Shown here one piece after another: positions 54,473-63,676 of a DNA stretch of 64,000 nucleotides. The notes under the pieces were generated by a model. That model had not been told where the DNA came from, did not search any database, and saw only the letters and a program-made list of their open reading frames with translations. Origin of the DNA: Paraburkholderia ginsengisoli NBRC 100965 (GTDB lineage Bacteria; Pseudomonadota; Gammaproteobacteria; Burkholderiales; Burkholderiaceae); contig NZ_BBJF01000017.1 in NCBI RefSeq assembly GCF_000739735.1, forward strand, positions 1 to 64,000, read 5' to 3'. How positions within the stretch are numbered: the first letter of the stretch is position 1; every line of letters starts with the position of its first letter. Made by a program: the position numbers and the translations under genes.

Positions 54473-54514
54473 AAAAAAGCCGCGCCTGAATCGATCAGAC
54501 GCGGCTTTGTTTTT
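54473..54514. terminator. Bidirectional intrinsic terminator
   Basis: AAAAAGCCGCG on the left pairs with CGCGGCTTT on the right, with an inner CTGA/TCAG stem. T-runs are on both strands (TTTGTTTTT rightwards, TTTTTTG leftwards). It lies between the convergent MFS and mmsA genes. Confidence 0.9.
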
Positions 54515-54559
54515 ACCGCAGTGCTCGTGCTACTTGTGCCACCTGCGGTTCATTACGGC

Positions 54560-56083
54560 TTACTTCGCGACCGGCATCGTAAACTCGGCACCCTTCGCGA
54601 TGCTGTCCGGCCAGCGCTGCATGATGCTCTTGTAGCGTGTATAGAAGCGCACGCCCTCTTCGCCGTACGCATGGTGATCGCCGAACAGCGAACGCTTCCA
54701 GCCGCCGAACGAGTGCCATGCCATCGGCACCGGAATCGGCACGTTGATGCCGACCATGCCCACCTGAATCTGCCGGCCAAACGCACGCGCGACGCCGCCA
54801 TCGGACGTGAATAGCGACACGCCGTTGCCGAACTCGTGCGCGTTGATCAGTTCGACGGCGCTCGCGAAATCGGGCACACGCACGACCGCGAGCACCGGGC
54901 CGAAGATCTCTTCCTTATAGATCTTCATCTGCGTGCCGACGTTGTCGAACAACGTGCCGCCGATGAAAAAGCCCTCTTCCGCCGCCACCGGATGCGCGCG
55001 GCCGTCGACGATCAGCTTCGCGCCTTCCGCTTCGCCCGATGCGATATAGCCGGTCACCTTGGCCTTATGTTCCGCTGTAACCAACGGTCCCATCTCGGCG
55101 TCCAGGTGTTCGCCATTCTTGATGACAAGCGATTTGACGCGCGGCACCAGCTTCTCGATCAGCCGATCGGCAACGTCGCCCACCGCGACCGCGACCGAGA
55201 TCGCCATGCAACGCTCGCCCGCCGAGCCGTACGCGGCGCCGATCAACGCATCGACGGCCTGGTCGAGATCGGCGTCCGGCATCACCACCAGATGGTTCTT
55301 CGCGCCGCCCAACGCCTGCACGCGCTTGCCATGCTTCGACGCTTCGGTGTGAATGTATTCGGCAATCGGCGTGGAGCCCACGAACGACAGCGCCGCGACG
55401 TCCGGATGCTCGATCAACGCATCGACGGCCACCTTGTCGCCGTTCACGACGTTGAACACGCCGTCCGGCAATCCCGCTTCCTTCAGCAATTCGGCGATCC
55501 GCAGCGACGCCGAAGGATCACGTTCCGACGGCTTCAGCACGAACGTGTTGCCGCACGCGAGGGCGACCGGGAACATCCACATCGGCACCATCACCGGGAA
55601 ATTGAACGGCGTGATTCCCGCGACCACGCCGAGCGGCTGGCGCAGATTCCAGTTGTCGATGCCGCCGCCGATCTGATCGGTGAAGTCGGTCTTCAACAGG
55701 TTCGGAATACCGCACGCGAACTCGACCACTTCGATGCCGCGCACCACTTCGCCTTGCGCGTCCGTGAACACCTTGCCGTGCTCGCGAGTGATCAGCATCG
55801 CGAGTTCGTCGTGATGCTGGTTCAGCAGCTCCTTGAATTTGAACAGGATGCGCGCCCGTTTGATCGGCGCGGTTTCGCTCCACGCGGCAAACGCGGCCTT
55901 CGCCGCCCGGACTGCCGCATCGACTTCCTCAACCGAGGCTAGCGCGACCGAACCGGTCACCTTGCCGGTCGCCGGATTGAACACGTCCTTGAAGCGGCCG
56001 CTCGCCGGCGCAACCGACGCACCGCCGATGTAATGGCCCAACTGCCGCACCGACAGCTTCGCTTGTTCGTTCGCTACATTCAT
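54560..56083 (-). CDS. mmsA: CoA-acylating methylmalonate-semialdehyde dehydrogenase
   Basis: 507 residues from the ATG at 56083 ([20 protein letters not shown]); the open frame to 56230 is not needed. ALDH fold with [20 protein letters not shown], the family-specific [16 protein letters not shown], and catalytic Cys in [17 protein letters not shown]. It oxidises methylmalonate semialdehyde to propionyl-CoA (or malonate semialdehyde to acetyl-CoA) with NAD+ and CoA, in valine and inositol breakdown. The usual mmsB partner is not adjacent here. A LysR gene lies upstream on the same strand. Confidence 0.95.
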   Translation of the reverse strand: MNVANEQAKLSVRQLGHYIGGASVAPASGRFKDVFNPATGKVTGSVALASVEEVDAAVRAAKAAFAAWSETAPIKRARILFKFKELLNQHHDELAMLITREHGKVFTDAQGEVVRGIEVVEFACGIPNLLKTDFTDQIGGGIDNWNLRQPLGVVAGITPFNFPVMVPMWMFPVALACGNTFVLKPSERDPSASLRIAELLKEAGLPDGVFNVVNGDKVAVDALIEHPDVAALSFVGSTPIAEYIHTEASKHGKRVQALGGAKNHLVVMPDADLDQAVDALIGAAYGSAGERCMAISVAVAVGDVADRLIEKLVPRVKSLVIKNGEHLDAEMGPLVTAEHKAKVTGYIASGEAEGAKLIVDGRAHPVAAEEGFFIGGTLFDNVGTQMKIYKEEIFGPVLAVVRVPDFASAVELINAHEFGNGVSLFTSDGGVARAFGRQIQVGMVGINVPIPVPMAWHSFGGWKRSLFGDHHAYGEEGVRFYTRYKSIMQRWPDSIAKGAEFTMPVAK

Positions 56084-56330
56084 GTCCTGACCTCGTGTTC
56101 GGGATAGGCCGCGGTGCATCGCCACCGGGCCGTGAGCAAAAATATCGGCTACGTCATGCAGCGCGCGCAGCGGTCCGCTTGCGGGCTGGCTACTTCGAGA
56201 CCCGCCAACTGTATCGACGGCGCCGGTCATATTCCCGATACAGCGCGATAGAACCGCGCCTCACTGTGTTGTTTTTTGCGTCGCAACTGTATTGGCGATG
56301 TCGTGCGCGCGGCTCGGGGTTTCGTTTCGG

Positions 56331-57287
56331 TCAAAACCCGCCGACGCCTCGCGTCACGAGCGCATACGGCCCGCATGTCAACTGCTCGCGCAAGAACTCG
56401 ATGCACACCTGGATCTTCGCCGACGACGACAACCGCTCCGCCGTCACCGCCCACACATCGGCGGACTGCTGATAGTCCGGCAGCACGCGCACCAGTTCAC
56501 CGGCGCGCAAACTCTCGGCGACATCCCAGATCGACACCATCACCACGCCGTAGCCGTCCTTCGCCCACTGCACGACGATGTCGCTGAGATTCGACGCGAC
56601 CGTACCCGTCACCTTCACGCTCTTTTCGCCATTCGGCCCGCTCAAGCGCCAGACGCCGAAGCGATCGTCGCGGCCGCGAAACAGCAGGCAGTCGTGCTGC
56701 GTCAGTTCGCCCAGATCGGCCGGCATGCCGCGCCGTTCGAGATAGGCCGGCGACGCGCAGAGAATCCGCGTGCTCTCCACCATCTTGTGCGCGATCAGAT
56801 GCGGCTCGTTCACTTCGCCCACGCGCACGTCGATGTCGAAGTTCTCGCCGACCAGATCCGCACGCCGGTCAAGCAACTCCAGCCAGATCTCAAGATTCGG
56901 ATGACGCTCGCGCAGCATCGCGAGAATCGGCGACACGTGTTTGCGGCCGAGCCGCAGACTCGTGCTGATTCGCAGCAGCCCGCGCAACTCCGTGCGCCGG
57001 TCCGCGAATGCGTCGGCCATGCCCTGCACGTCGTCGAGTATTTTCTGCGCCCACTGCAAAGCGGCTTCGCCATCGCTCGTCACGCTGACCCGGCGTGTGG
57101 TGCGTTGAAACAGCTTGACGCCGAGACTGGCTTCCAGCATCGCGATCCGCTTGCTCACATGCGACGGCGACAAACCCATCTCGGTCGATGCGGCAACGAA
57201 GCTGCCCCGACGCGCGATATTGCAGAACAGTTGCAGATCGCGCAGGAAAGACTCATTGCTGGCTGTGAGCGCATTCTGATTTTCCAT
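56331..57287 (-). CDS. LysR-family transcriptional regulator
   Basis: 318 residues. N-terminal helix-turn-helix (FCNIARRGSFVAASTEMGLS, then PSHVSKRIAMLEASLGVKLF) and a substrate-binding domain typical of the CrgA/PA-type group (LRISTSLRLGRKHVSPILAM; DGYGVVMVSIWDVAESLRAG). It is divergent from the MHS transporter operon at 57577 (289-base gap) and 247 bases upstream of mmsA on the same strand. The transporter operon is the more usual target for a divergent LysR; mmsA is possible. Inducer unknown. Confidence 0.92.
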   Translation of the reverse strand: MENQNALTASNESFLRDLQLFCNIARRGSFVAASTEMGLSPSHVSKRIAMLEASLGVKLFQRTTRRVSVTSDGEAALQWAQKILDDVQGMADAFADRRTELRGLLRISTSLRLGRKHVSPILAMLRERHPNLEIWLELLDRRADLVGENFDIDVRVGEVNEPHLIAHKMVESTRILCASPAYLERRGMPADLGELTQHDCLLFRGRDDRFGVWRLSGPNGEKSVKVTGTVASNLSDIVVQWAKDGYGVVMVSIWDVAESLRAGELVRVLPDYQQSADVWAVTAERLSSSAKIQVCIEFLREQLTCGPYALVTRGVGGF

Positions 57288-57576
57288 CTGGTCGCATTGT
57301 GTCGGTGCAGAAGCACATTACCCTAGCCGTAACGGATTGATCGGGCAAGCGCGGGCGGACCGGACTCAATGCTCGGGACACCCAGGCACTGGTTAACCCT
57401 GTGTCGTGGCCAACCCGCCAACCCGTTCGATGCCGCAGCGCGGCAAGCGCTAATGGCAAGCGGCAATGGATGCAGGCAGCGTGCCCAGGAAAGTCCTGGC
57501 TTGCAATGTTTTGCTTTCAGCGCGCCAATAAGTCAGCCATAGAAGCTGACAAAAACATTTCTGTTCAGGAGACGAT

Positions 57577-58983
57577 ATGGAAACGAATGCATCGGCGAGC
57601 GCCCAGGAGCATCAATCGCAGGCTCGCAAAGCAACCGCCAGCGGCTGGATCGGCTCGGCGCTCGAGTACTACGATTTCTTCATCTACGCTCAGGCGGCTG
57701 CGCTCATCTTCCCTCAGTTGTTCTTTCCATCGGGCAATCCCAAGATCGCGATCGTCGCGTCGCTCGCAACCTATGGTGTCGGTTACGTCGCGCGGCCGAT
57801 CGGCGCGGTCGTGCTCGGGCACTGGGGCGACACCCACGGCCGCAAAAACGTGTTGCTCGTCTGCATGTTTCTGATGGGCTTTTCCACGATGGCCGTCGGC
57901 TTTCTGCCCACCTACCATTCCGTCGGCATGCTCGCTCCGACATTGCTGGTGATCCTGCGTCTGATTCAAGGCTTCGCCGTCGCCGGTGAAATCTCGGGCG
58001 CGAGTTCGATGATTCTCGAACACGCGCCATTCGGACGACGCGGCTATTACGCGAGCTTCACGCTGCAAGGCGTGCAGGCCGGCCAGATTCTCGCCGCGGC
58101 CGTGTTCCTGCCGCTCGCCTACTTCATGGACGAAGGCTCGTTCAATTCGTGGGGTTGGCGGATTCCGTTCCTGCTCAGCGCGGTCGTGCTGATCGCCGGC
58201 TACATCATTCGCCGCGAAGTGCACGAAACGCCCGCGTTCGAGAAGGAAGACGCGACCGGCGGCGTGCCGAAGTCGCCGATCGTCGAGGCCTTCCGCTACA
58301 ACTGGGGGGATATGCTGCGCGTGATCGGCTGCTCGCTGATGAACGTGATTCCCGTGGTCGCGACGATCTTCGGCGCGGCGTATGCGGTGCAGCAATCCTA
58401 CGGGATCGGTTTTTCGAAGAGCGTCTATCTGTGGATCCCGGTGGTGGGCAACATCGTCGCCGTGCTCGTGATTCCGTTCGTGGGCAATCTGTCGGACCGC
58501 ATCGGCCGGCGTCTGCCGATCATCGTCGGCGCACTCGGCGCGGGGCTGCTGTCGTTCGGGTACCTCTACGCGATCAGCATCCGGAACGTGCCGCTCGCGA
58601 TGGTCATGTCGATCCTCATGTGGGGCATCGTGTATCAGGGCTATAACGCGATCTTCCCAAGCTTCTATCCGGAACTGTTCCCGACCCGCTCGCGCGTCTC
58701 GGCGATGGCGATCGGCCAGAACATCGGCACGACGATCACCGCGCTCCTGCCGGCCCTGTTCGCCTACGTCGCGCCGCCGGGATCGAACAACATCCCGATG
58801 ACCATCGGCGCGATCACGTTCGGCATCACCGTGATCGCGGCGGTGACGGCATGGAGCGCGCGCGAAAACTTCCGCGTCAAGCTGAGCGATCTCGGCCAGC
58901 CGAACGCGGTCCCGATCGACAAGACCAGCTACGAGGCACTGCGCGCGCAGACGATGGCCGACGCAAAAAAAGCCGTCGCGTAA
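57577..58983 (+). CDS. MFS transporter, metabolite:H+ symporter (MHS) family
   Basis: 468 residues, about 12 TM helices. MHS features: ASGWIGSALEYYDFFIYAQA at the first helix, YVARPIGAVVLGHWGDTHGR with the loop motif, and RLIQGFAVAGEISGASSMIL. SD AGGAG is eight bases before the ATG. The family takes up carboxylates such as shikimate (ShiA), citrate, ketoglutarate and proline-betaine. The downstream dehydratase of the dehydroquinate type favours a shikimate- or quinate-like substrate, by inference. First gene of a three-gene operon. Confidence 0.93.
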   Translation: METNASASAQEHQSQARKATASGWIGSALEYYDFFIYAQAAALIFPQLFFPSGNPKIAIVASLATYGVGYVARPIGAVVLGHWGDTHGRKNVLLVCMFLMGFSTMAVGFLPTYHSVGMLAPTLLVILRLIQGFAVAGEISGASSMILEHAPFGRRGYYASFTLQGVQAGQILAAAVFLPLAYFMDEGSFNSWGWRIPFLLSAVVLIAGYIIRREVHETPAFEKEDATGGVPKSPIVEAFRYNWGDMLRVIGCSLMNVIPVVATIFGAAYAVQQSYGIGFSKSVYLWIPVVGNIVAVLVIPFVGNLSDRIGRRLPIIVGALGAGLLSFGYLYAISIRNVPLAMVMSILMWGIVYQGYNAIFPSFYPELFPTRSRVSAMAIGQNIGTTITALLPALFAYVAPPGSNNIPMTIGAITFGITVIAAVTAWSARENFRVKLSDLGQPNAVPIDKTSYEALRAQTMADAKKAVA

Positions 58984-59029
58984 GCGCCGACGCTTACGCA
59001 TCCGATCGCAACCGCAAAGGACCCGATTC

Positions 59030-60097
59030 ATGAACAGGACCCGGATCGCCGTGGCCGGTGCAGGCTACATCGGCCGCGCTCACATGGCCGTCGCGCAACA
59101 GAGCGGCACGTGCACGCTGTCGGCGATCGTCGATCCGTCGCCGGCGGCCGGGGCGATCGCCGCCGAGGCCGGCGTGCCGCTTTACCGCACGCTCGACGAG
59201 CTACTCGAACGGGACCGTCCGGACGGCGTGATTCTCGCGACGCCGAACCAGTTGCATGTGGAGCACGCGCTGACCTGCCTCGCGGCCGGCGTGCCGACGC
59301 TGCTCGAAAAGCCGATCGCGCCGAGCGTCGCCGAAGCCGAGACGCTGGTCGGCGAAGTCGAACGCAGCGGCGTGCCGTTGCTGATCGGCCATCACCGCGC
59401 GCACAGCCCGATCATGGCGCGGGCGCGGCAACTGATCGACGAAGGCCGGCTCGGCAAACTGGTCGCGGTGATGGGCAGTGCGGTGTTTTTCAAGCCGGAC
59501 CAGTACTTCTCGGACGCCGAATGGCGCAGGAAGCCAGGCGGCGGCCCGATTCTGCTGAACATGATTCACGAGGTGCACAACCTGCGCATGCTGTGCGGCG
59601 ACATCGTCGCCGTGCAGGCTTTCTCATCGCATGCGACGCGCGGCTTTCCGGTCGAAGACACGGTGGCGATCAATCTGCGTTTCGCGAGCGGCGCGCTCGG
59701 CAGCTTCATGCTCTCGGACACCGCCGCAAGTGCGCGCAGTTGGGAACAGACCTCGCAGGAAAACAAGGCGTATCCATCGTACCCGGACGAAGATTGCTAC
59801 GTGATCGCGGGCACCTTCGGCTCGCTGTCGGTGCCGACGATGCGTCTGAAAACGTACGGCAAAGCCGAAGACCGTTCGTGGTGGAAGCCGTTCGAGGTGA
59901 GCGTCGCCGCAATGACGCGAGACGACCCGCTCAAGCTGCAGCTCGCCCATTTCGAACGCGTGATTCGCCGTGAAGTGGCGCCGCTCGTCAGCGCGCGCGA
60001 CGGTTTGCAGAACTTGCGCATTACCGAGGCCATCGCCGAAGCCGCGAACGCGGGCTCGGTTGTCGATACCATGCCGGCCGTCGCGTCGGCTCACTAG
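59030..60097 (+). CDS. Gfo/Idh/MocA-family NAD(P)-dependent oxidoreductase
   Basis: 355 residues. N-terminal Rossmann fold with IAVAGAGYIGRAHMAVAQQS, and the motif LLEKPIAPSVAEAETLV, whose EKP Lys is the usual catalytic lysine. A C-terminal beta-sheet domain follows (ILLNMIHEVHNLRMLCGDIV with the His in place). Members oxidise or reduce polyols, sugars or cyclitols. AAGGA eight bases before the ATG. In this operon it probably acts on the transported cyclitol or carboxylate, just before or after the dehydratase step. Exact substrate unknown. Confidence 0.92.
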   Translation: MNRTRIAVAGAGYIGRAHMAVAQQSGTCTLSAIVDPSPAAGAIAAEAGVPLYRTLDELLERDRPDGVILATPNQLHVEHALTCLAAGVPTLLEKPIAPSVAEAETLVGEVERSGVPLLIGHHRAHSPIMARARQLIDEGRLGKLVAVMGSAVFFKPDQYFSDAEWRRKPGGGPILLNMIHEVHNLRMLCGDIVAVQAFSSHATRGFPVEDTVAINLRFASGALGSFMLSDTAASARSWEQTSQENKAYPSYPDEDCYVIAGTFGSLSVPTMRLKTYGKAEDRSWWKPFEVSVAAMTRDDPLKLQLAHFERVIRREVAPLVSARDGLQNLRITEAIAEAANAGSVVDTMPAVASAH

Positions 60098-60148
60098 GTC
60101 CGCGCGGCGCTCGCCGCGCCGGCCCGTTTCATTTTCCAGGGAAGCCCG

Positions 60149-60586
60149 ATGAAAACCTTCGTGATGCTGCACGGCATCAACCACAATATGTTCGGCAAGC
60201 GCGACCCGGCGCAATACGGCACCATCACGCTCGCCGAAATCGACGGCAAGTTGCAGGCGTTGGGCAAGGAGCTCGGCGTTCAGGTGGAGAGCTTTCAGAC
60301 CAACAGCGAAGCCGAGATGTGCGAACGCATTCACCAGGCGTTCACGGACGACGTCGACGGCGTGCTCATCAACGCGGGCGCGTGGACTCATTACAGCTAC
60401 GGGATTCGCGATGCGCTCGCGATTCTCACTGTGCCCGTGGTCGAACTGCACATGTCGAACATCCACGCGCGGGAAGCGTTCCGGCATCAGTCGGTATTCG
60501 CGGAGATCGTCAAAGGGCAGATTTGCGGCTTTGGCGTCGACAGTTATCTGCTCGCGCTGCGGGCGGCGGTGTCGGCGGCAGGCTAA
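60149..60586 (+). CDS. Type II 3-dehydroquinate dehydratase-like protein
   Basis: 145 residues, the length of AroQ/QutE enzymes. Active-site elements are kept: N in MLHGINHNMFGKRDP, the Arg after GK, Tyr in AQYGTITL, Asn in INAGAWTHYSYGIRD and His in VELHMSNIHARE. The first motif diverges from the usual NGPNLNLLG. Together with a transporter and an oxidoreductase this suggests catabolic (quinate/shikimate-like) dehydration and not the biosynthetic step. A substrate related to dehydroquinate is also possible. AGGGA precedes the ATG. Confidence 0.88.
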   Translation: MKTFVMLHGINHNMFGKRDPAQYGTITLAEIDGKLQALGKELGVQVESFQTNSEAEMCERIHQAFTDDVDGVLINAGAWTHYSYGIRDALAILTVPVVELHMSNIHAREAFRHQSVFAEIVKGQICGFGVDSYLLALRAAVSAAG

Positions 60587-60605
60587 ACAGCGGCTCGCGG
60601 TGCCG

Positions 60606-60635
60606 GCAGCGTGACGATTATTTCACGCACGCTGC
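60606..60635. terminator. Possible terminator between convergent genes
   Basis: GCAGCGTG (60606-60613) and CACGCTGC (60628-60635) form a perfect 8-base stem with a 14-base loop between the convergent dehydratase and sulfotransferase-like genes. TTTT comes only at 60651, so its strength is doubtful. Confidence 0.4.
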
Positions 60636-60658
60636 GTGGCCGGGCCCGCGTTTTACGC

Positions 60659-61756
60659 TTAACGCCACGGCTCGGTCAGTTCGTTGGCCAGCACCATCTT
60701 CTCGCGCACCACGTCGACCAACGCGGCGTCGATGCCGACTTGCGCTTTGAGGAACTTCAGCGCCGCGGAGTGCACTGTGCGCATGGCCCGGCCGTCGATC
60801 CCCGCCATGCGCGCCGCGCTGCGCCGCGTCTCTTCGACCAGATCGCGCGCGCTGCCGAAGTCCGGCGACAGTCCGCATTGCGCGTCGAACGCGGCGCGCA
60901 ATGCGGCTGCGTAATCGCGCGACTGCCCTAGCCGGTCGATGTCCACCAGCAAATCGACGCCCTGCGCGATTCGCAACGCGCAGAGAATCCACAATGCAAT
61001 GAACGCGCGATAAGCATTGTTGCCCTCAGCCGTGCGCGCGTATTGCTCGCACGTCATCGCATAGGCGTCTTCCGTCATCGACCCGACGGGTGGCAAGCTC
61101 ACGCCGCAGACCTCGACGGCTTGCCTGACCAGCGGGTCCGATTGATTCAGGCCGAGCACACGAAACGGCGCGGCGACAAAAAACGGATTGCTCCATTGCT
61201 GACTGAGCAGCCATCCCGACGCGAATTGCGACGCCGGATTGCGCAGCACGCCCACGTGCATCGCCTGCGCAAATGCCTGCTTCAGCCAGGGCAGCCGCCC
61301 CGACGAGCGGCAAAATTTGAACACTGGCACGCGGCCCTGTTCGACGGTGCGATCGCACAGATTGCGCAAATAGGCCTGCAAAGCGGGAAACTCCGCATCC
61401 GGCGCGCTCGCGAACCGGTCGATGCTAAAGCGCTTGCGATAGCCGGCGACACCGCGCGCGCTGTCCTGAAGAAACGGCCGGTACTCGTCGAAGTACGGCG
61501 CGGCGAGTGGCGGGTGGCCCGAGGTCAGCGTCGGACGGGAGGCGGCCACGTCGGCGAGGCTCAGTTCGGCCAGCACGTTGCTGAGCGGTTCATAAAAACC
61601 CGTTGCCGAGTCGAGTTCACGCAGACGCGACCAGACCCACGTCCCCGCGCTGCGCCAGCCGGTGTGCAGAAATACCGCCTGTTTCAAGGCGTTTTTTGGC
61701 CCTGCATGGTCAGCGGCGCTTGACGGACCGCTCGATGGCTCTTTTGACGACGGCAT
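60659..61756 (-). CDS. Sulfotransferase-like P-loop protein
   Basis: 365 residues. The N-terminal AVFLHTGWRSAGTWVWSRLR resembles the 5'-phosphosulfate loop of PAPS-dependent sulfotransferases. HVGVLRNPASQFASGWLLSQ resembles the 3'-phosphate-binding Arg/Ser motif. VFKFCRSSGRLPWLKQAFAQ lies between. The rest is alpha-helical and not recognised. If active it would move sulfate from PAPS to a small molecule or polysaccharide. Monocistronic, convergent with the dehydratase operon. Similarity is at motif level only. Confidence 0.7.
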   Translation of the reverse strand: MPSSKEPSSGPSSAADHAGPKNALKQAVFLHTGWRSAGTWVWSRLRELDSATGFYEPLSNVLAELSLADVAASRPTLTSGHPPLAAPYFDEYRPFLQDSARGVAGYRKRFSIDRFASAPDAEFPALQAYLRNLCDRTVEQGRVPVFKFCRSSGRLPWLKQAFAQAMHVGVLRNPASQFASGWLLSQQWSNPFFVAAPFRVLGLNQSDPLVRQAVEVCGVSLPPVGSMTEDAYAMTCEQYARTAEGNNAYRAFIALWILCALRIAQGVDLLVDIDRLGQSRDYAAALRAAFDAQCGLSPDFGSARDLVEETRRSAARMAGIDGRAMRTVHSAALKFLKAQVGIDAALVDVVREKMVLANELTEPWR

Positions 61757-61978
61757 AACACATCTCTTGTGAAAACTTGGGAAAGCGCGCGGCCCGCGCC
61801 ACCTGCGCCACCTTATGGAGGCCGCTACTTCAGCGGGTCGATCCGTCGGCTTCGTTAAGGAAATGCCACTTTACCTTGCGACGCAGCGCCGCGTTCGTCC
61901 GCCTCCTGCGCGAGCCGCGATGGAACCGCGCGGCCAAACGCATTATGCTGCCAGATCCCGCCCTCACCGCTTGCTCAC

Positions 61979-62887
61979 ATGAACGATTCGGCCGATATCC
62001 GCCTCCTGCTGACTCTGCGCGAAAGCGGCAGTCTGATCGCCGCGGCGCGCAAACTGGGGCTGTCGCCGTCGGCCATCACGCAGCGCCTCCAGCAACTCGA
62101 AAAGAAGCTCGGCGCGCAACTGGTGAACCGCACCGCGCGCCGCCTGCACTTCACCGACGAAGGCATGCTGCTGTGCGAACGCGGCGCCGAGCTCGTCGAG
62201 CAGTTCGACGCGCTGTTTGAAGACTTGCAGATGCGCCGCGGCGGTCTGGTCGGCACGCTGAAAATCAATGCGCCGCTGGGATTCGGACGACGCCACCTCG
62301 CGCCCGCGATCGGCGACTTCCAGCAGCAGAACCCGGATATCGACGTCGCGCTCACGCTCTCCGACCGGCCGTTGACCGAGACGTTGGATCGATTCGACAT
62401 CGTCGTGCATATCGGCGACTTGCCGCTATCGAATCTGGTCGGCTATACGATCGCGCCGAATGCGCGCTTCGTCTGCGCGGCGCCCGCGCTGGTCAAGCGG
62501 CTGGGCGGCGCGCCGGAGTCGCCGGACGAATTGAATCGGCTCCCCTGCATCCTGCTGCGAGAGAACAACGAAGACGTGTCGTTGTGGCAGTTCAGCAAGG
62601 GCCGCGCGCGCCGTAGCGTGCGCGTCTCCGCCCACCTCAGTTGCAACGATGGCGATGTGATCCGCCAGTGGGCCTGCGAAGGCCGCGGCGTGATCCTGCG
62701 TTCCGAATGGGACGTCGCCGACGACATCGCGAAAGGAAAGCTCGTGCGTTTGCTGCCCGGATGGAAAGCGCCCGATGCCAACGTGATCGCGCTGACGCAT
62801 CAACGCACGGGTCTGCCGGCGCGCACGCGTCATTTCATGCAGTATTTGCAGAGTCGATTCAGGCCGTTGCCACCATGGCGGCGCTAG
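61979..62887 (+). CDS. LysR-family transcriptional regulator
   Basis: 302 residues. Helix-turn-helix LRESGSLIAAARKLGLSPSA and ITQRLQQLEKKLGAQLVNRT, then a CrgA-type effector domain (LKINAPLGFGRRHLAPAIGD; DVIRQWACEGRGVILRSEWD). It reads in the same direction as the HAD and DSD1-type genes that follow after a 106-base gap. These may be its targets, though LysR targets are more often divergent. Inducer unknown. Confidence 0.92.
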   Translation: MNDSADIRLLLTLRESGSLIAAARKLGLSPSAITQRLQQLEKKLGAQLVNRTARRLHFTDEGMLLCERGAELVEQFDALFEDLQMRRGGLVGTLKINAPLGFGRRHLAPAIGDFQQQNPDIDVALTLSDRPLTETLDRFDIVVHIGDLPLSNLVGYTIAPNARFVCAAPALVKRLGGAPESPDELNRLPCILLRENNEDVSLWQFSKGRARRSVRVSAHLSCNDGDVIRQWACEGRGVILRSEWDVADDIAKGKLVRLLPGWKAPDANVIALTHQRTGLPARTRHFMQYLQSRFRPLPPWRR

Positions 62888-62993
62888 GCGCCACGCGGCC
62901 ATTCAGTTTCCCTGAATCTATGAGTTGCTTCGTCTAAACGCCTGGCCGCGGACCAGACTCTATAATCGACTCACCGCCACAGCCGGTTACATC

Positions 62994-63647
62994 ATGACTT
63001 CCGCATCCGTCTCCGCCGCCTACCCGCATGCCGTTCTGTTCGACCTGCTGACCGCGCTGCTCGATTCGTGGACCTCATGGAACCGCGCGGCAGGCTCCGA
63101 AGCAGCGGGCCGGGCATGGCGCGCCGCCTATTTGCGTCTGACGTATGGCTGCGGCCGCTACATTGCGTATGAACAGCTCGTGCGCGAGGCCGCTGCGCAA
63201 GTCGGCCTGCCCGAATCCGCCGCGCTCGCACTTGAGGCGGACTGGCTGAATCTGACGCCGTGGCGCGGCGCACTCGACGCGTTGCGCGCACTCGAACCGC
63301 ACTGCAAGCTCGCGGTCGTCACCAATTGCTCGACCCGCCTCGGCACCCAGGCCGCCGAACTGTTGCCGGTCCGCTGGGACGCGATCGTGACCGCCGAAGA
63401 AGCCGGCGTCTACAAACCGGACCCTCGACCGTACCGGCTCGCGCTCGCGAAACTCGGCATAGAAGCCGATCAGGCCGCGTTCGTCGCCGGCTCCAGCTAC
63501 GACATGTTCGGCACCGCCGCCGTCGGCTTGCGTACATACTGGCACAACCACGTGGGCCTGCCGCTTGTCGCGGGGGCGCAGCCGCCCGAGTTCGAAGCGC
63601 CGACGCTCGATGCGCTCATTCCGTGGCTCGCCCGCTTCCGCCTGTGA
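62994..63647 (+). CDS. HAD-superfamily hydrolase, haloacid dehalogenase type II-like
   Basis: 217 residues from the ATG at 62994; the open frame to 62925 is extra. The nucleophile Asp lies in HAVLFDLLTALLDSW. Motif 2 is VVTNCSTR, motif 3 Lys EAGVYKPDPRPY, and motif 4 AGSSYDMFGTAAVGLRTYWH. The second Asp of the phosphatase DxD is absent, as in haloacid dehalogenases, but the first motif lacks the common GT. So phosphatase or dehalogenase activity cannot be told. A TATAAT word at 62961-62966 may be its -10 box. It lies 29 bases before the DSD1-type gene. Confidence 0.85.
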   Translation: MTSASVSAAYPHAVLFDLLTALLDSWTSWNRAAGSEAAGRAWRAAYLRLTYGCGRYIAYEQLVREAAAQVGLPESAALALEADWLNLTPWRGALDALRALEPHCKLAVVTNCSTRLGTQAAELLPVRWDAIVTAEEAGVYKPDPRPYRLALAKLGIEADQAAFVAGSSYDMFGTAAVGLRTYWHNHVGLPLVAGAQPPEFEAPTLDALIPWLARFRL

Positions 63648-63676
63648 GCCACACCACTTCAATTCCCGGTGACAGC

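Noticed and set aside
57565-59031. 488-codon minus-strand ORF
   Set aside because: It is an exact shadow of the MHS transporter gene; the product is Asp/Arg/His-rich without any fold signature, as expected from GC-biased antisense frames.
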